NCBI GenBank assembly: GCA_900314995.1
Contig: OMXK01000044.1
Coordinates: forward strand, 1 to 40,164
Length of the DNA stretch: 40,164 nucleotides
Origin: an uncultured Prevotella sp.
GTDB taxonomy: Bacteria; Bacteroidota; Bacteroidia; Bacteroidales; Bacteroidaceae
Reading direction: 5' to 3'
The notes beneath the pieces were generated by a model. It had not been told where the DNA came from and did not search any database. It saw nothing but the letters and a program-made list of their open reading frames with translations. Both the position numbers and the translations under genes were made by a program. Positions 29,644 to 39,168 of the stretch are shown piece after piece (the first letter of the stretch is position 1; every line of letters starts with the position of its first letter).

Positions 29644-31497
29644 ATGGGAAGTAAATCAATGAATACTAATAAATTCCAGTTGATCATCTTTTTTGCTTTG
29701 TGTGCTTCATTATATTGGAGTACCAGCACACTAATTGATGATAACCCTAAGCGCCTTCTCTACAATCGTCTTTTTGATTATCAACAGAAAGAAGATTTCG
29801 AGATTCTTAAGGAGTCGTCAGACCTGGGTGACGAACAAAAATCAGATTCTCCTGATCGAAAAGAAATTGGCCCTATTCCAGATGGGACATTTATTTCTGC
29901 ATACACAAAGGAGGGAACTGGCTATTATGAAGAACCATATAAATACAAATATTATAGTGATGAACCGTATTGGGTTAGGGAACCATATATTGATAGATTT
30001 GGTTACCTTGAATACCGAACTGTTACAAAATATAAACGTCAAGCATATTGGGGTACAGGCTATAGACAAAAAGAATATAAGTTCGTAAGGAACTTTTCCA
30101 TATATGATATATCAGACAAGATATCATTATTCGAAAATCGAGATACTGCGTATAAAAGATTGATTAATGAATTTGAGACAAAAGTCTCAGAGTATAAGAA
30201 TTGGAAGTTTTTGCCTATAGAGGTCAAGTCAGAAACGATAAGAGAAAATTGCAAGGATTATTACAAGGAAAAGATACCTGCTATATCTTATGTTACCGCA
30301 TCTCAAGATGGCATAAATACAATTCGAAGCATTTATTTTGCAAATGAGAAGGCATATTTTTTAGAAGTTAAAGCAAATCATAACACGACAGAACAGGCAA
30401 ACATATTTCTAAGAAATATAACAACGTCAAATTTGTCGAATTATAACAATGCTGTCATAACAAAGGCTCTTTTGTCATTGTTGTTGTCGTTAGTCCTTGC
30501 TTTTTGCTTTGTTTATTTGAGGAATAAGAGGGCTGAAAAATTGCCAACGGTTAACAAACATGCCAAAAGTTTGCTAAGGTATTCATTCAATATGACCTTA
30601 CTTAATGTTCTTATCTACTTTTTTGTCTTCTATAAGCTTTTCACGAATGCAGATTATCAATTTGTCTATTATAATCATAGCTATGTCGATTTAAGAGCCT
30701 TAGCGTATCTAACAATTTCCACAATTGTTTTTATGAACCTATTAATATGCACTTTTCTATATGCTAAACAAAAGAAGGAGTATAGGTATGACTATTTGAT
30801 ACAGGACAGAATGCAGTCATATTATGATAGCAGATTAGATAGCTCACAAGAGAAAAAGGCTTTGGTTTCAATGCTTTACTACCCTCTATTTATACTCGGG
30901 CCTTTACCATTAGGAATCCTGTGCCTTATTTATGTCATTCCATTTGCGATAATTATATTCATTTCATTGGAGATACGCCATTTATATCGGTGGATAAACA
31001 AGGAATCAAACATGGCAATCCAAGATAAGAATGAATTCATGGATTATTATGTTGCATTAGATCTGAAAAAAGAATCCGACAAAGATGAAATTGAAAAAGC
31101 ATTCAATTCTGCTATGGCAAAATATAACTCAGCAGATGGCAACCCCCTTTATGGGAAACAGTTTTATTATGAAATACAAGAAGCCTATGCTGTTTTAGGC
31201 TCGACCAACCAGCTTAGACCTGAATATGATAAAGAATACGAAGCATACAAGGCCAGCAATAATACATCTTATTCATATTCAAACAAACAACTGGAAAACG
31301 AGATATTAAATATTCGCAATAAATTGTACAAAGTCAAATCAGGTAAGAGTAGTCGAAACATTAATATAATAATAGTGTCTTTTGGCTTACTTCTGATAGT
31401 TACCTTTATTGTATTAAGACTGTCCGAGGTTATACCCCCTTTATGGGAGAGTAATAGCTATTCTAGTGGTTCCAGTTGGTCAGGAGGAGATTTTTAA
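29644..31497 (+). CDS. Polytopic membrane protein with internal J-like domain lacking HPD
   Basis: The 617-residue protein has TM1 near 12-29, a large extracytoplasmic region rich in Tyr and Lys (about 30-270), then TM helices near 274-297, 318-338, 354-376 and 410-445. A cytosolic segment of about 70 residues starting at Met466 follows the DnaJ J-domain pattern: DYYVALDLKKESDKDEIEKA, then FYYEIQEAYAVLG and RPEYDKEYEAYK. The HPD tripeptide that stimulates DnaK is missing (KYNSADG in its place), so it is a J-like rather than an active J protein. A last TM helix (about 577-600) and a Ser/Gly-rich tail (SSGSSWSGGDF) close it. The same degenerate J-like fold opens the last gene of the cassette. 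Confidence 0.8.
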   Translation: MGSKSMNTNKFQLIIFFALCASLYWSTSTLIDDNPKRLLYNRLFDYQQKEDFEILKESSDLGDEQKSDSPDRKEIGPIPDGTFISAYTKEGTGYYEEPYKYKYYSDEPYWVREPYIDRFGYLEYRTVTKYKRQAYWGTGYRQKEYKFVRNFSIYDISDKISLFENRDTAYKRLINEFETKVSEYKNWKFLPIEVKSETIRENCKDYYKEKIPAISYVTASQDGINTIRSIYFANEKAYFLEVKANHNTTEQANIFLRNITTSNLSNYNNAVITKALLSLLLSLVLAFCFVYLRNKRAEKLPTVNKHAKSLLRYSFNMTLLNVLIYFFVFYKLFTNADYQFVYYNHSYVDLRALAYLTISTIVFMNLLICTFLYAKQKKEYRYDYLIQDRMQSYYDSRLDSSQEKKALVSMLYYPLFILGPLPLGILCLIYVIPFAIIIFISLEIRHLYRWINKESNMAIQDKNEFMDYYVALDLKKESDKDEIEKAFNSAMAKYNSADGNPLYGKQFYYEIQEAYAVLGSTNQLRPEYDKEYEAYKASNNTSYSYSNKQLENEILNIRNKLYKVKSGKSSRNINIIIVSFGLLLIVTFIVLRLSEVIPPLWESNSYSSGSSWSGGDF

Positions 31498-31516
31498 TTT
31501 TTTAAATAATACAATT

Positions 31517-32251
31517 ATGAGAAAGATTATAATGATGGTAGTTTCTACCGTAGTCGTTTTAGGATCATGTACAAATCATCATGTTAGTGACGTGGAGTTG
31601 TATGGAAATACATTTATACATCTTAACGATTCTGATTTCACTGCACCCTCGGATTGGGTTGAATATTCTTTAATGGACAGTTCTTTTACGATTTCTATTC
31701 CGCCATACATGAAACCATCAATAATAGACGGTATGAGAATGTTGGAAAAGAACGAGGCTGTGTTTAGCCATAATGATTCTGTTACTAATGGTGAACACAG
31801 ATACGGAAGAATATGGATTGGCTATTTCCAAGTGCCTGAAGGAACTGCCAATGCAGTCACTGACTACATAAATACATATGAACCTCAAACTTATAAAGCT
31901 CTCGAACAAATTGTAGATAATGCACTTGGCAAAGGTCCTGACAGTCCTAGCGCACAAGATGGAGTACCTGCAGGAAAAGTCCTTAATGGTCCTTTCTATG
32001 ATTGTTTATATATAGGCAAACACGACTGGCGGCGTTCTTATGCTGTAGATGCTTATTACAGACGAGGTGGGCATACGAAGGGTAAAGGTGCAGTTTCATG
32101 TCATATATTCATCGTGCAAAATTATGATGAGATGGTTAATATAACAGTTTCTCATCACGATAAGGACTCTGCTGACTTTAAGGATCTTTTTAAAGTCATT
32201 AAAACTTTCAGATGGAAAAACGTGAAGAATAAATTGAATCAAATCAATTAA
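31517..32251 (+). CDS. Lipoprotein of unknown function (LP3)
   Basis: 244 residues from the ATG at 31517. The frame runs back to 31466 inside the preceding gene, but MRKIIMMVVSTVVVLGSC is a clear lipoprotein signal (Cys18). The mature part has WVEYSLMDSSFTISIPPYMK and ends DFKDLFKVIKTFRWKN. The central SFTISIPPYMK segment and the terminal helix resemble the next protein (YTIRIPSKLEL and IWKDIHNSIIKSFTF), so the two probably share a fold. I do not recognise the family. It is 8 bp before the next gene. Confidence 0.78.
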   Translation: MRKIIMMVVSTVVVLGSCTNHHVSDVELYGNTFIHLNDSDFTAPSDWVEYSLMDSSFTISIPPYMKPSIIDGMRMLEKNEAVFSHNDSVTNGEHRYGRIWIGYFQVPEGTANAVTDYINTYEPQTYKALEQIVDNALGKGPDSPSAQDGVPAGKVLNGPFYDCLYIGKHDWRRSYAVDAYYRRGGHTKGKGAVSCHIFIVQNYDEMVNITVSHHDKDSADFKDLFKVIKTFRWKNVKNKLNQIN

Positions 32252-32259
32252 CCGTATGT

Positions 32260-32892
32260 ATGAAAAAATACATTTGTAGTCTCATCATATATGCTCTATT
32301 ATTGGCAAATACTGCAATTGGACAGACTCTGCAGTATTCATATAATGGTAAATATACTATTCGCATTCCATCCAAGTTGGAATTACAAGATTCGGAATTG
32401 AACAACATTACAAATAGAAACCAGCAAGTTAGTATAAGTTCACATTCGAATAAAATTGTGTTTCAACAGAAGGGACTAAATGCGGAACAAAAAGCAGCAT
32501 ATTCAAAATATTGCAGGGTAATAATTGAATATTACAAAGAAGATAGAAACGAACCGATTTATGGTCGTGGCGATCAGATTGTAGTAGACAGAGATATATT
32601 ATATCTTGTCCACAATTCAGTTGAAGAGGCATGTAATATAAATCATACACCATTAATCAAGTTGCTAACCATCCAGCCACTTGACATCAACGGTTTTCCC
32701 GTACTCTTTTATTCATATAAACGAAAAGGATGGGAAGGAAAGCAACCTCCAGTCATTGTTAATGTATATCAAATCTTTAATCGATATGAAAGTGTGACGT
32801 TGACCTTTTCATACCGAGAAGCAGAAAGAGAGATTTGGAAGGATATTCATAATAGTATCATTAAGTCATTTACTTTCATGAATAAGTATTGA
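32260..32892 (+). CDS. Secreted protein of unknown function, related to LP3
   Basis: The 210-residue protein has a cleavable signal peptide (MKKYICSLIIYALLLANTAI, cut before GQT or QT) and no lipobox Cys. A strand pair YSYNGKYTIRIPSKLEL opens the mature domain, and IWKDIHNSIIKSFTFMNKY closes it. That layout matches LP3 upstream. It is probably periplasmic. There is one base between its stop and the helicase ATG, so translation of the two is likely coupled and envelope and DNA/RNA functions sit in one operon. Confidence 0.75.
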   Translation: MKKYICSLIIYALLLANTAIGQTLQYSYNGKYTIRIPSKLELQDSELNNITNRNQQVSISSHSNKIVFQQKGLNAEQKAAYSKYCRVIIEYYKEDRNEPIYGRGDQIVVDRDILYLVHNSVEEACNINHTPLIKLLTIQPLDINGFPVLFYSYKRKGWEGKQPPVIVNVYQIFNRYESVTLTFSYREAEREIWKDIHNSIIKSFTFMNKY

Positions 32893-32893
32893 T

Positions 32894-35800
32894 ATGATAG
32901 AAGAAATTCTTAGGCAGGCCCGTGTGGAGGATAAGAAAGTGTTTATCCACTACAGGAAAGGAAACGGAGAACTTTCCGAACGTGTTATTGGTGGCATTAT
33001 TCCTTCGGAAGAATACGGAGAGGGGTACATAGAAGCTTTCTGTTACAAGCAAAATGACAAGCGGACATTCAGAATAGACCGTATTCTGGATGCGAAGATT
33101 GTAGATGAACAAGACTTTGTGCCCACAAAATTGAGTGCGGCTCCTCTGATAAACATTGCGCCACAGCCTCATACTGAAAATACGATGCCGACAATTCCTA
33201 ATAACCAAATAACAATTCCTGACATGGACTTTGCAGATCCTAGGCTGAAACGATTGTGCAAGTACTACTTGAATTGTCTTGCACTTGAAAATGCCAACAG
33301 CGTAAGTGTGCCGAAACTCATTGATGAAAACAATCCACAGTTTGTTGAAATAAGTACTCCATATATCAATGGATCGAACAAAGATGAGATAGTCGGTTTC
33401 ATCACCAACAACACTAGGCAAAGAAAGACGGCATTGGTGGGGTATCCTGTTATGGTGACTAATGACAAGATTGTGCCTTTGCTGCTTTTCCAAGTAACTG
33501 CGGATTATGGCATTGTTGATATGTCTGCCACTCCTTTTGTGAATAAAGCTATCGTGGATTTGTACATCAGCGACGCAGACGAGCAGATGCAGGAGTTACT
33601 CTTTTTGGAGGAACAACTGGGGTTGAATGATGACAATGTGATAGTGGATGTAAAGTCGGCAGCGACATTGCTAAAAGTTCTGCGGCCAAACTGGGGTTGG
33701 AAGGAAGAACCTAATCCTGATCTCATGCAGCCCAACGAATCGGTTTCGTATATAGATATTCAAGGAATCTATAACCGTTGTATTCTCCTCCAGACCGATT
33801 TAGGCAATTTCACGATGGGACTTGAAATGGAATTGAACGCCTTGTCGAAGATGAGCAAGGACAGCTATAAAGACACCGCTCTGTATCAGTGGCTGTATGG
33901 TGAAGTCGGACAGGCAAGTCTGTCATCGATTCAAAACGAGGAATTGCTTGAAGTACTCAGCCTGAATACAGAACAGGACGAGGCTATACGACATGCTCTA
34001 CATGCACCGTTGACAATAGTGACAGGACCTCCAGGAACAGGAAAGTCACAAGTTGTTGCAAACCTTATTGTGAATCTTGCGCACAAAGGGAAGAACGCCA
34101 TCTTCTCCAGCAAGAACAACAAGGCAGTGGATGTGGTGGAGCAACGTACAAATGCCTTGGGAGAGAGACCTATCATGATAAGATTGGGAGGTAGGCGTGA
34201 CTTTACACAGATTGCTGAGTATCTGAGAAGACTACTGCATGCCCCCCAACCTACACCTGCCCAGCAACAAGAATTCAATAATGCGAAAAGACAATATGAG
34301 GCACTTCTATCGGAAAAAGCAACTATCATAAAGCAACAGCAATCTGTAATAGACGCATGCAATCAACTAACAAGAATGCAAGGAAAGTTATCCGCTGTAA
34401 AAGACAGGTGGAAAGGATGGCAGCACTTCTGTAACAAGACGACGGAAAACACGTTCACTCGTCAGTTGGAGGAACTAAAGCACAATTGGAATGCATCGCA
34501 GAAAGAGAAACAATCCTTTTGGACAAAACTCATATGGATGTTTGTCAAGAAAGAGAGAATTCAAGTCTTTGAAGACAGTCTTGCTGCATATAACACGCTG
34601 CTAAAGGGCATTAAACGTCAAGAATTGGAGCCTGCACAGTTTGACGAGAGTGTACTTTCAGAGCAAGAAGGGGCTTTGACGGAATATCGCCAGTTGTGTG
34701 AGTACAAGGTCAAGTTGGATAAGTACAATGATGGAACATCGTTTGAAGACTTGGACGTAAAGTTGAACGACATTAAGAAAAGGCTTTCTTCTGCAGCAAG
34801 GACATTATGGAACAAGTGGCTTGTGACCTGTGCACCTCAGATTCCCGACGCATATCGTCAACAAATAGCCTCATTCTTGGCTAATATGGAACTGAACAAC
34901 GGAGATATGGGAAACAGTCAACTTGCATATGAATATAAGAGAATTGAAAGGCTACTGACTCGGCTGATGCCGATATGCGCAGTGACATCACTCTCTGCAA
35001 GAGGACGCTTACCTTTCTCTGCTGGTTGTTATGACTTGGTTATCATAGACGAAGCAAGCCAATGTGACATTGCATCCATCATTCCCTTGTTGTTCAGAGC
35101 CAAACGGGCTGTTATTATTGGCGATCCACACCAGTTGAAGCACATAACAACAATGACCCGGCAGCAAGATAGGGAACTTGTGGAAAAGCATGAAATAGAT
35201 GCCCTGTTCTCATATTGCATTCATTCGCTTTTCGACTTGGCTGTTGCAGTTGGGCATGGAGATGATTTGGTTCATCTGCGTGACCATCATCGAAGTCATG
35301 CCAGTATAATAGATTTCTCAAACAGAGAGTTTTATAATGGATTGTTGAGGGTTGCAACGGACTATTCCAAGTTGAAGTTTCCGTTTGGTCCTGATAAGAG
35401 TGTTGTATGGAAAGATGTAACTGGCAACACGATAAGACCCCAAGCAGGAAGTGCCTACAATCAGGAGGAAATCAACGCTGTGGTAGAACAACTTAAGGGA
35501 CTGGTAAGTAGCAACTATATCGGAACTATTGGTGTTGTGACTCCATTCAAGCGCCAGGCGGAACGTATTACGCACCAATTGCAAGAGGCACATAAAAGGT
35601 TGTATGAAGAACTGGTAAAAAAGCACGATTTCATTGCTGCAACCGCTCATAAATTTCAAGGTGACGAAAGGGACGTTATTATTTTCTCACCTGTTGTATC
35701 TGACGGAGCACCTCAGGGAACTTTGAATTTCTTAGGGAGCACACCTAACTTGTTCAATGTGGCCATTACACGAGCGCGGGCGAGTCTGATTGTTATTGGC

Positions 35801-36241
35801 AACAAGGCTTTCTGTCAGAACTCGAACATCCACTATTTGGCTCATTTCGCAGATTATACAGATACGCTATATGGAAATTCTGGCGTCACCATTAATGAAA
35901 TGCCTCAGTTGGGACGAGAGTATTCTGCTGTTGATACGACAGATTTTGTTTCTGATTGGGAGAAGAAGTTGTACACAGTCCTTTATGACAAAGGTATCAA
36001 AACGTATCCACAGCACACTATTGATAAGTACCGCATAGATTTGGCTCTCGTCGAAAAAAAATGTGCAATAGAGGTTGGAGATGATGTTGAGTACAATAGC
36101 GAACAGAGCTATGCAATACATTTGAAGAATGCTCGTCTTATAGAAATGGGGTGGAATGTGATTCGCTTCATGCCATATCAAATAAAAGATGATATAGATT
36201 GGTGTGTCAACACTATTCAATCGAAGATAACAAGTAGATGA
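32894..36241 (+). CDS. WYL-like / SF1 (UPF1-like) helicase / nuclease fusion
   Basis: The 1115-residue cytosolic protein. N-terminal residues of about 14-80 (VFIHYRKGNGELSERVIGG, then FRIDRILDAKIVD) fit a WYL-like ligand-sensing domain. SF1B helicase core: Walker A GPPGTGKS (378-385), a long helical insert (about 440-660), Walker B IIDEASQCD (Asp719, Glu720), GDPHQLKH, and the motif V/VI region ending FNVAITRARASLIV. The C-terminus (about 1025-1110) resembles a Vsr/DUF559-type PD-(D/E)XK nuclease: Asp1049 in YRIDLALVEKK, Glu1060 in CAIEVGDD, then ARLIEMGWNVIRF. Such helicase-nucleases occur in several phage-defence systems, but I know of none with this layout. The stop overlaps the next start by 4 bp. 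Confidence 0.88.
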   Translation: MIEEILRQARVEDKKVFIHYRKGNGELSERVIGGIIPSEEYGEGYIEAFCYKQNDKRTFRIDRILDAKIVDEQDFVPTKLSAAPLINIAPQPHTENTMPTIPNNQITIPDMDFADPRLKRLCKYYLNCLALENANSVSVPKLIDENNPQFVEISTPYINGSNKDEIVGFITNNTRQRKTALVGYPVMVTNDKIVPLLLFQVTADYGIVDMSATPFVNKAIVDLYISDADEQMQELLFLEEQLGLNDDNVIVDVKSAATLLKVLRPNWGWKEEPNPDLMQPNESVSYIDIQGIYNRCILLQTDLGNFTMGLEMELNALSKMSKDSYKDTALYQWLYGEVGQASLSSIQNEELLEVLSLNTEQDEAIRHALHAPLTIVTGPPGTGKSQVVANLIVNLAHKGKNAIFSSKNNKAVDVVEQRTNALGERPIMIRLGGRRDFTQIAEYLRRLLHAPQPTPAQQQEFNNAKRQYEALLSEKATIIKQQQSVIDACNQLTRMQGKLSAVKDRWKGWQHFCNKTTENTFTRQLEELKHNWNASQKEKQSFWTKLIWMFVKKERIQVFEDSLAAYNTLLKGIKRQELEPAQFDESVLSEQEGALTEYRQLCEYKVKLDKYNDGTSFEDLDVKLNDIKKRLSSAARTLWNKWLVTCAPQIPDAYRQQIASFLANMELNNGDMGNSQLAYEYKRIERLLTRLMPICAVTSLSARGRLPFSAGCYDLVIIDEASQCDIASIIPLLFRAKRAVIIGDPHQLKHITTMTRQQDRELVEKHEIDALFSYCIHSLFDLAVAVGHGDDLVHLRDHHRSHASIIDFSNREFYNGLLRVATDYSKLKFPFGPDKSVVWKDVTGNTIRPQAGSAYNQEEINAVVEQLKGLVSSNYIGTIGVVTPFKRQAERITHQLQEAHKRLYEELVKKHDFIAATAHKFQGDERDVIIFSPVVSDGAPQGTLNFLGSTPNLFNVAITRARASLIVIGNKAFCQNSNIHYLAHFADYTDTLYGNSGVTINEMPQLGREYSAVDTTDFVSDWEKKLYTVLYDKGIKTYPQHTIDKYRIDLALVEKKCAIEVGDDVEYNSEQSYAIHLKNARLIEMGWNVIRFMPYQIKDDIDWCVNTIQSKITSR

Positions 36242-37653
36242 TGAAACAGGTCTATCTCATTCTTGCAGCCTTGATGCTGCTGTGCTTGGCACCAATGCCG
36301 TATGGGTATTTCCAGTTGGTGCGGTTTGTGGCGATGGTGGTATTCGGTTTGATGGCATACCAGTATTATTGTCGCAATAAATCAATCGCCGCAACGGTGT
36401 TTGGTGTCTTGGCATTGTTGTTTCAACCGATATACAAGATTGCATTGGGACGTGCTACATGGAATGTGATTGATGTAGTGGTTGCCGCTTTGCTCATTGG
36501 ATTGTATGTATTGGAGAAGCGGTCGGAAAAGAAGACCGCAATTAACTATCAGCCGCTACCACCCCAAGATCAGATAAAGATCGAGGATAATACAATTGAG
36601 TTCAAGTTAGACGGCAAACTATCACCCAAGGAACTGGTGTATGTAGCAAACGAAGAGGATAAAGCACTATCGGAACTTTTAGAGAAGCATCCAGAGGTAT
36701 TGGAAGGTTGGGGACAGATGATAGGTTTCCATATCATCTATCTACCTCTGCTCATTAAGAAGCTTAAAGACAAACGAGTCCTTCAATACAGGGCTCCATA
36801 TCTCAACGATGTAGAACTTTCGGAAATATCCATTGGGAATAACTTTCTGCTTCAGTATCTGGAGAACCCTTCAGACAAAGAAAAGATAAAACAAGGATTC
36901 ATTCGGACTGAGGATATACACCGAGGGAGGGACGGAAAGGATAAAGCCACAAATCGTTTCTATCCATTGTCATCGAAGAGTGGAGAGCCTTTGGCTGACC
37001 AACTCCATAGGATAGGTAAGCAAATTGCAATAGAAAAAGAACGGCATGACAGACTTCTTGAAGGCTCGACTCAAAGTTATGATGAATGGGGAGATGCCGA
37101 ATGCGATTCTGCCAATTTTGCTGATGATAACTTTAGCCCAGAGGAGCAAGAAGAAACAATTAACGAATTGATGGAGGAAGTGCGAGAGCGAATCAGCAAG
37201 TTGCGCCAGCGTGGTATTGCAGAATATCTTTTGGAACAGTTGATTCACCCAGACAACCGTCTAAGCCGTCTTGTTATTACAAAAGATTGGCGTATTCTTC
37301 TGCCCGACTACAACAATATGGAGATTAAGATGGAACCACTGGTAAAGGCTGTCTATCTGTTGTTCCTTCGTCATCCAGAGGGGATCGCATTCAAACAGTT
37401 GCCAGATTATCGAGAGGAACTAACAGGAATCTATAATCTGTTAAAGCCATCAGGATTGACAGACAGAGCAATACAGAGTATAGAGGATGTGACAAATCCC
37501 ATGCTCAACTCTATCAATGAGAAGTGCGCCCGCATAAGAGCCGCCTTCGTAGGACAGTTTGATGACTATATGGCTAAAAGCTATTATATTGACGGACAAA
37601 GAGGTGAGGCTAAGAAGGTGGCGTTGCCTCGAAACATGGTGACATGGGAGTAA
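36238..37653 (+). CDS. Membrane protein with Bacteroidetes-specific N-terminal TM module and conserved C-terminal domain
   Basis: The 471-residue protein has three or four TM helices in the first 95 residues (VYLILAALMLLCLAPMPYGY, then FQLVRFVAMVVFGLMAYQYY and NVIDVVVAALLIGLYVL), resembling a module I believe is DUF6804. A soluble cytosolic part follows, with a polar acidic stretch (about 270-310). The C-terminal domain (about 340-471: DWRILLPDYNN, VYLLFLRHPEGI, INEKCARIRAAFV, RGEAKKVALPRNMV) is familiar from other Bacteroidetes hypotheticals but has no function I know. An alternative ATG is at 36241. It is tied to the helicase gene by stop/start overlap and ends the first transcription unit. 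Confidence 0.75.
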   Translation: MMKQVYLILAALMLLCLAPMPYGYFQLVRFVAMVVFGLMAYQYYCRNKSIAATVFGVLALLFQPIYKIALGRATWNVIDVVVAALLIGLYVLEKRSEKKTAINYQPLPPQDQIKIEDNTIEFKLDGKLSPKELVYVANEEDKALSELLEKHPEVLEGWGQMIGFHIIYLPLLIKKLKDKRVLQYRAPYLNDVELSEISIGNNFLLQYLENPSDKEKIKQGFIRTEDIHRGRDGKDKATNRFYPLSSKSGEPLADQLHRIGKQIAIEKERHDRLLEGSTQSYDEWGDAECDSANFADDNFSPEEQEETINELMEEVRERISKLRQRGIAEYLLEQLIHPDNRLSRLVITKDWRILLPDYNNMEIKMEPLVKAVYLLFLRHPEGIAFKQLPDYREELTGIYNLLKPSGLTDRAIQSIEDVTNPMLNSINEKCARIRAAFVGQFDDYMAKSYYIDGQRGEAKKVALPRNMVTWE

Positions 37654-37709
37654 AATCGACTTTTCGCAAGCCTTGCCCTAACATAATCTTTCGATTGAAA
37701 TAGATTTCG

Positions 37710-37717
37710 TATTTTTG
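37710..37717 (+). promoter_or_regulatory. -7 box of the second cassette transcription unit
   Basis: TATTTTTG matches TAnnTTTG, 57 bp after the previous stop and 15 bp upstream of a 38-codon ORF. It should drive 37733-40014. Confidence 0.65.
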
Positions 37718-37732
37718 CAAATATTTTTAAGT

Positions 37733-37849
37733 ATGAATAACTTGGGATTAAAAAAAAGTGTGATTCGCACATTATGTGATCAGCGGAACCGACCCCTGAC
37801 TACGGGGTTAGTTCACACCTTTCTTTCGCCAAATGACCAAAACAAATAA
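37733..37849 (+). CDS. Possible 38-residue basic small protein
   Basis: ATG at 37733 to TAA at 37847-37849. The product begins MNNLGLKKSVIRTLCDQRNR and ends LSPNDQNK: soluble, basic, no TM segment. It lies just downstream of a promoter box and 5 bp upstream of the next ATG, so translational coupling is possible. The coding region also contains CCCC-TGACTAC-GGGG, so this may instead be a structured leader or a leader peptide. I recognise no family. Confidence 0.4.
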   Translation: MNNLGLKKSVIRTLCDQRNRPLTTGLVHTFLSPNDQNK

Positions 37850-37854
37850 GAATT

Positions 37855-38262
37855 ATGGAAACAAAAAACTTAGGAACTTCGATTACGATTTATGCATGCG
37901 CGGTAATCTCTTTTGTATTAATTCTTTCAGGAAGTAGTGCGGCTATGCTCGCTTTCCTCTTGATTATTGTCATGAACGTGTTAGGTTATAACCTTGTGAA
38001 GAAAAAATATGAGAAACATCCGGAGCTTAGTGTCTTGATGAGCACCAATGACACGTGGCTTCTATATCTCTGCAAGCTTGGAGGTTGTTTCTGCATTGCC
38101 TTCCTGCTGAGTTTTATTTATTATAGTCAGCAAAGTGAATTCCATACAAGTTCTCTAAGAGGGATGATTATTTTGCTCCTCATTATTCTTTTTAATGTTA
38201 CTCCTAGCGTTAAAGATGGGGTGAAGAGAGTTCAAGACAAATACAGATACTCGCAAAAGTAA
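37855..38262 (+). CDS. Small integral membrane protein, unknown
   Basis: The 135-residue protein has about four hydrophobic segments (near 8-27, 30-45, 65-87 and 98-112) and a basic C-terminal tail (VKRVQDKYRYSQK). No family is recognised. It lies 6 bp before the next membrane-protein gene; the four genes from here to 40014 are spaced by 6-9 bp and form one operon. Confidence 0.7.
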   Translation: METKNLGTSITIYACAVISFVLILSGSSAAMLAFLLIIVMNVLGYNLVKKKYEKHPELSVLMSTNDTWLLYLCKLGGCFCIAFLLSFIYYSQQSEFHTSSLRGMIILLLIILFNVTPSVKDGVKRVQDKYRYSQK

Positions 38263-38268
38263 GCAAGA

Positions 38269-38616
38269 ATGGAGAACAAAGAGAAGATGGGCAAGACTGA
38301 TAAGTACATGTTAGTGCTTATGGGGCTGTTCTACGTGTATATGTATGGAAAGAATGTCATAGGTTCTGCCATGCATGTAACTGGTGGGGATTGGTTTTTC
38401 TTTATCATATTGGCTGTGATTGCATTGGTCGTTTGTCTAATTGCTTGGTTGTTGTCTTATGCTTTGGCCTCCGAAGCAATCAAATATTTCGGTCTGCCTA
38501 AGAACTATGTCTGGGCAACCATATTGGCAGTTGTAATAGCCCCTTTGACTATTATTTTTCTCTCTTTAGTTTTATCTGGTGTTATACCCTCTATATTCGA
38601 CCCGCGTTTTTTATAA
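38269..38616 (+). CDS. Small integral membrane protein, unknown
   Basis: The 115-residue protein has three strongly hydrophobic helices (about 13-33, 43-67 and 82-107). The N-terminus is charged (MENKEKMGKTDKY), with no cleavable signal. It could pair with the neighbouring small membrane proteins as subunits of one complex. No family recognised. Confidence 0.7.
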   Translation: MENKEKMGKTDKYMLVLMGLFYVYMYGKNVIGSAMHVTGGDWFFFIILAVIALVVCLIAWLLSYALASEAIKYFGLPKNYVWATILAVVIAPLTIIFLSLVLSGVIPSIFDPRFL

Positions 38617-38625
38617 GCAACTATT

Positions 38626-39159
38626 ATGGCTGACAGCAAAGAAAACTTTGAACCTTTCGATTTCTATCGCACTGGGATGGGATTTACATGGAGCGAAAGT
38701 AGCTTCTTGTGGAGAAACAACAATGAGGAATTCCTTAAGCTTTCTGACTATGGCATCACGAAGCAAGATGTCTATAGATATGAGCAGCTTATAAAGCAAC
38801 GTCGTCAGGAGGCTGCTGAAAGGCATACAATTTACGAGCATCGAAGTAACTTCTTCAAGGTGTTGGCTGTCTTTTTTCTCATATTCATTTTCTTCTTTAT
38901 AATAAGTCATTTTAATGATTTAATGAGAGAAACAGGAATCCTCTTTGACATTCTATGCTATCCAGTTTATATTGGCCTCATATGGTGTGCATACAAATAC
39001 GCTTATCCGTTCCTTGCCTTCGTCATAGAAAGTACACAAGAGAAATTTGAGGAAGCATATAAATATCCAAACTTCGGACATCCTGATGGTTATGACCCGC
39101 GGATTGAGAAATATTTCAATGACCTCTTATGGAAATTAAGAGAGCATCCATTAGTTTGA
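38626..39159 (+). CDS. Two-TM membrane protein with soluble ends, unknown
   Basis: The 177-residue protein has a soluble N-terminal region (about 1-80: FYRTGMGFTWSESSFLWRNN, helical KQDVYRYEQLIKQRRQEA). A very hydrophobic helix (VLAVFFLIFIFFFIISHF, about 83-103) and a second one or a hairpin (about 112-145) follow, then a soluble tail. No family recognised. It ends 9 bp before the J-like protein gene, suggesting co-production. Confidence 0.7.
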   Translation: MADSKENFEPFDFYRTGMGFTWSESSFLWRNNNEEFLKLSDYGITKQDVYRYEQLIKQRRQEAAERHTIYEHRSNFFKVLAVFFLIFIFFFIISHFNDLMRETGILFDILCYPVYIGLIWCAYKYAYPFLAFVIESTQEKFEEAYKYPNFGHPDGYDPRIEKYFNDLLWKLREHPLV

Positions 39160-39168
39160 CAAAATGTA

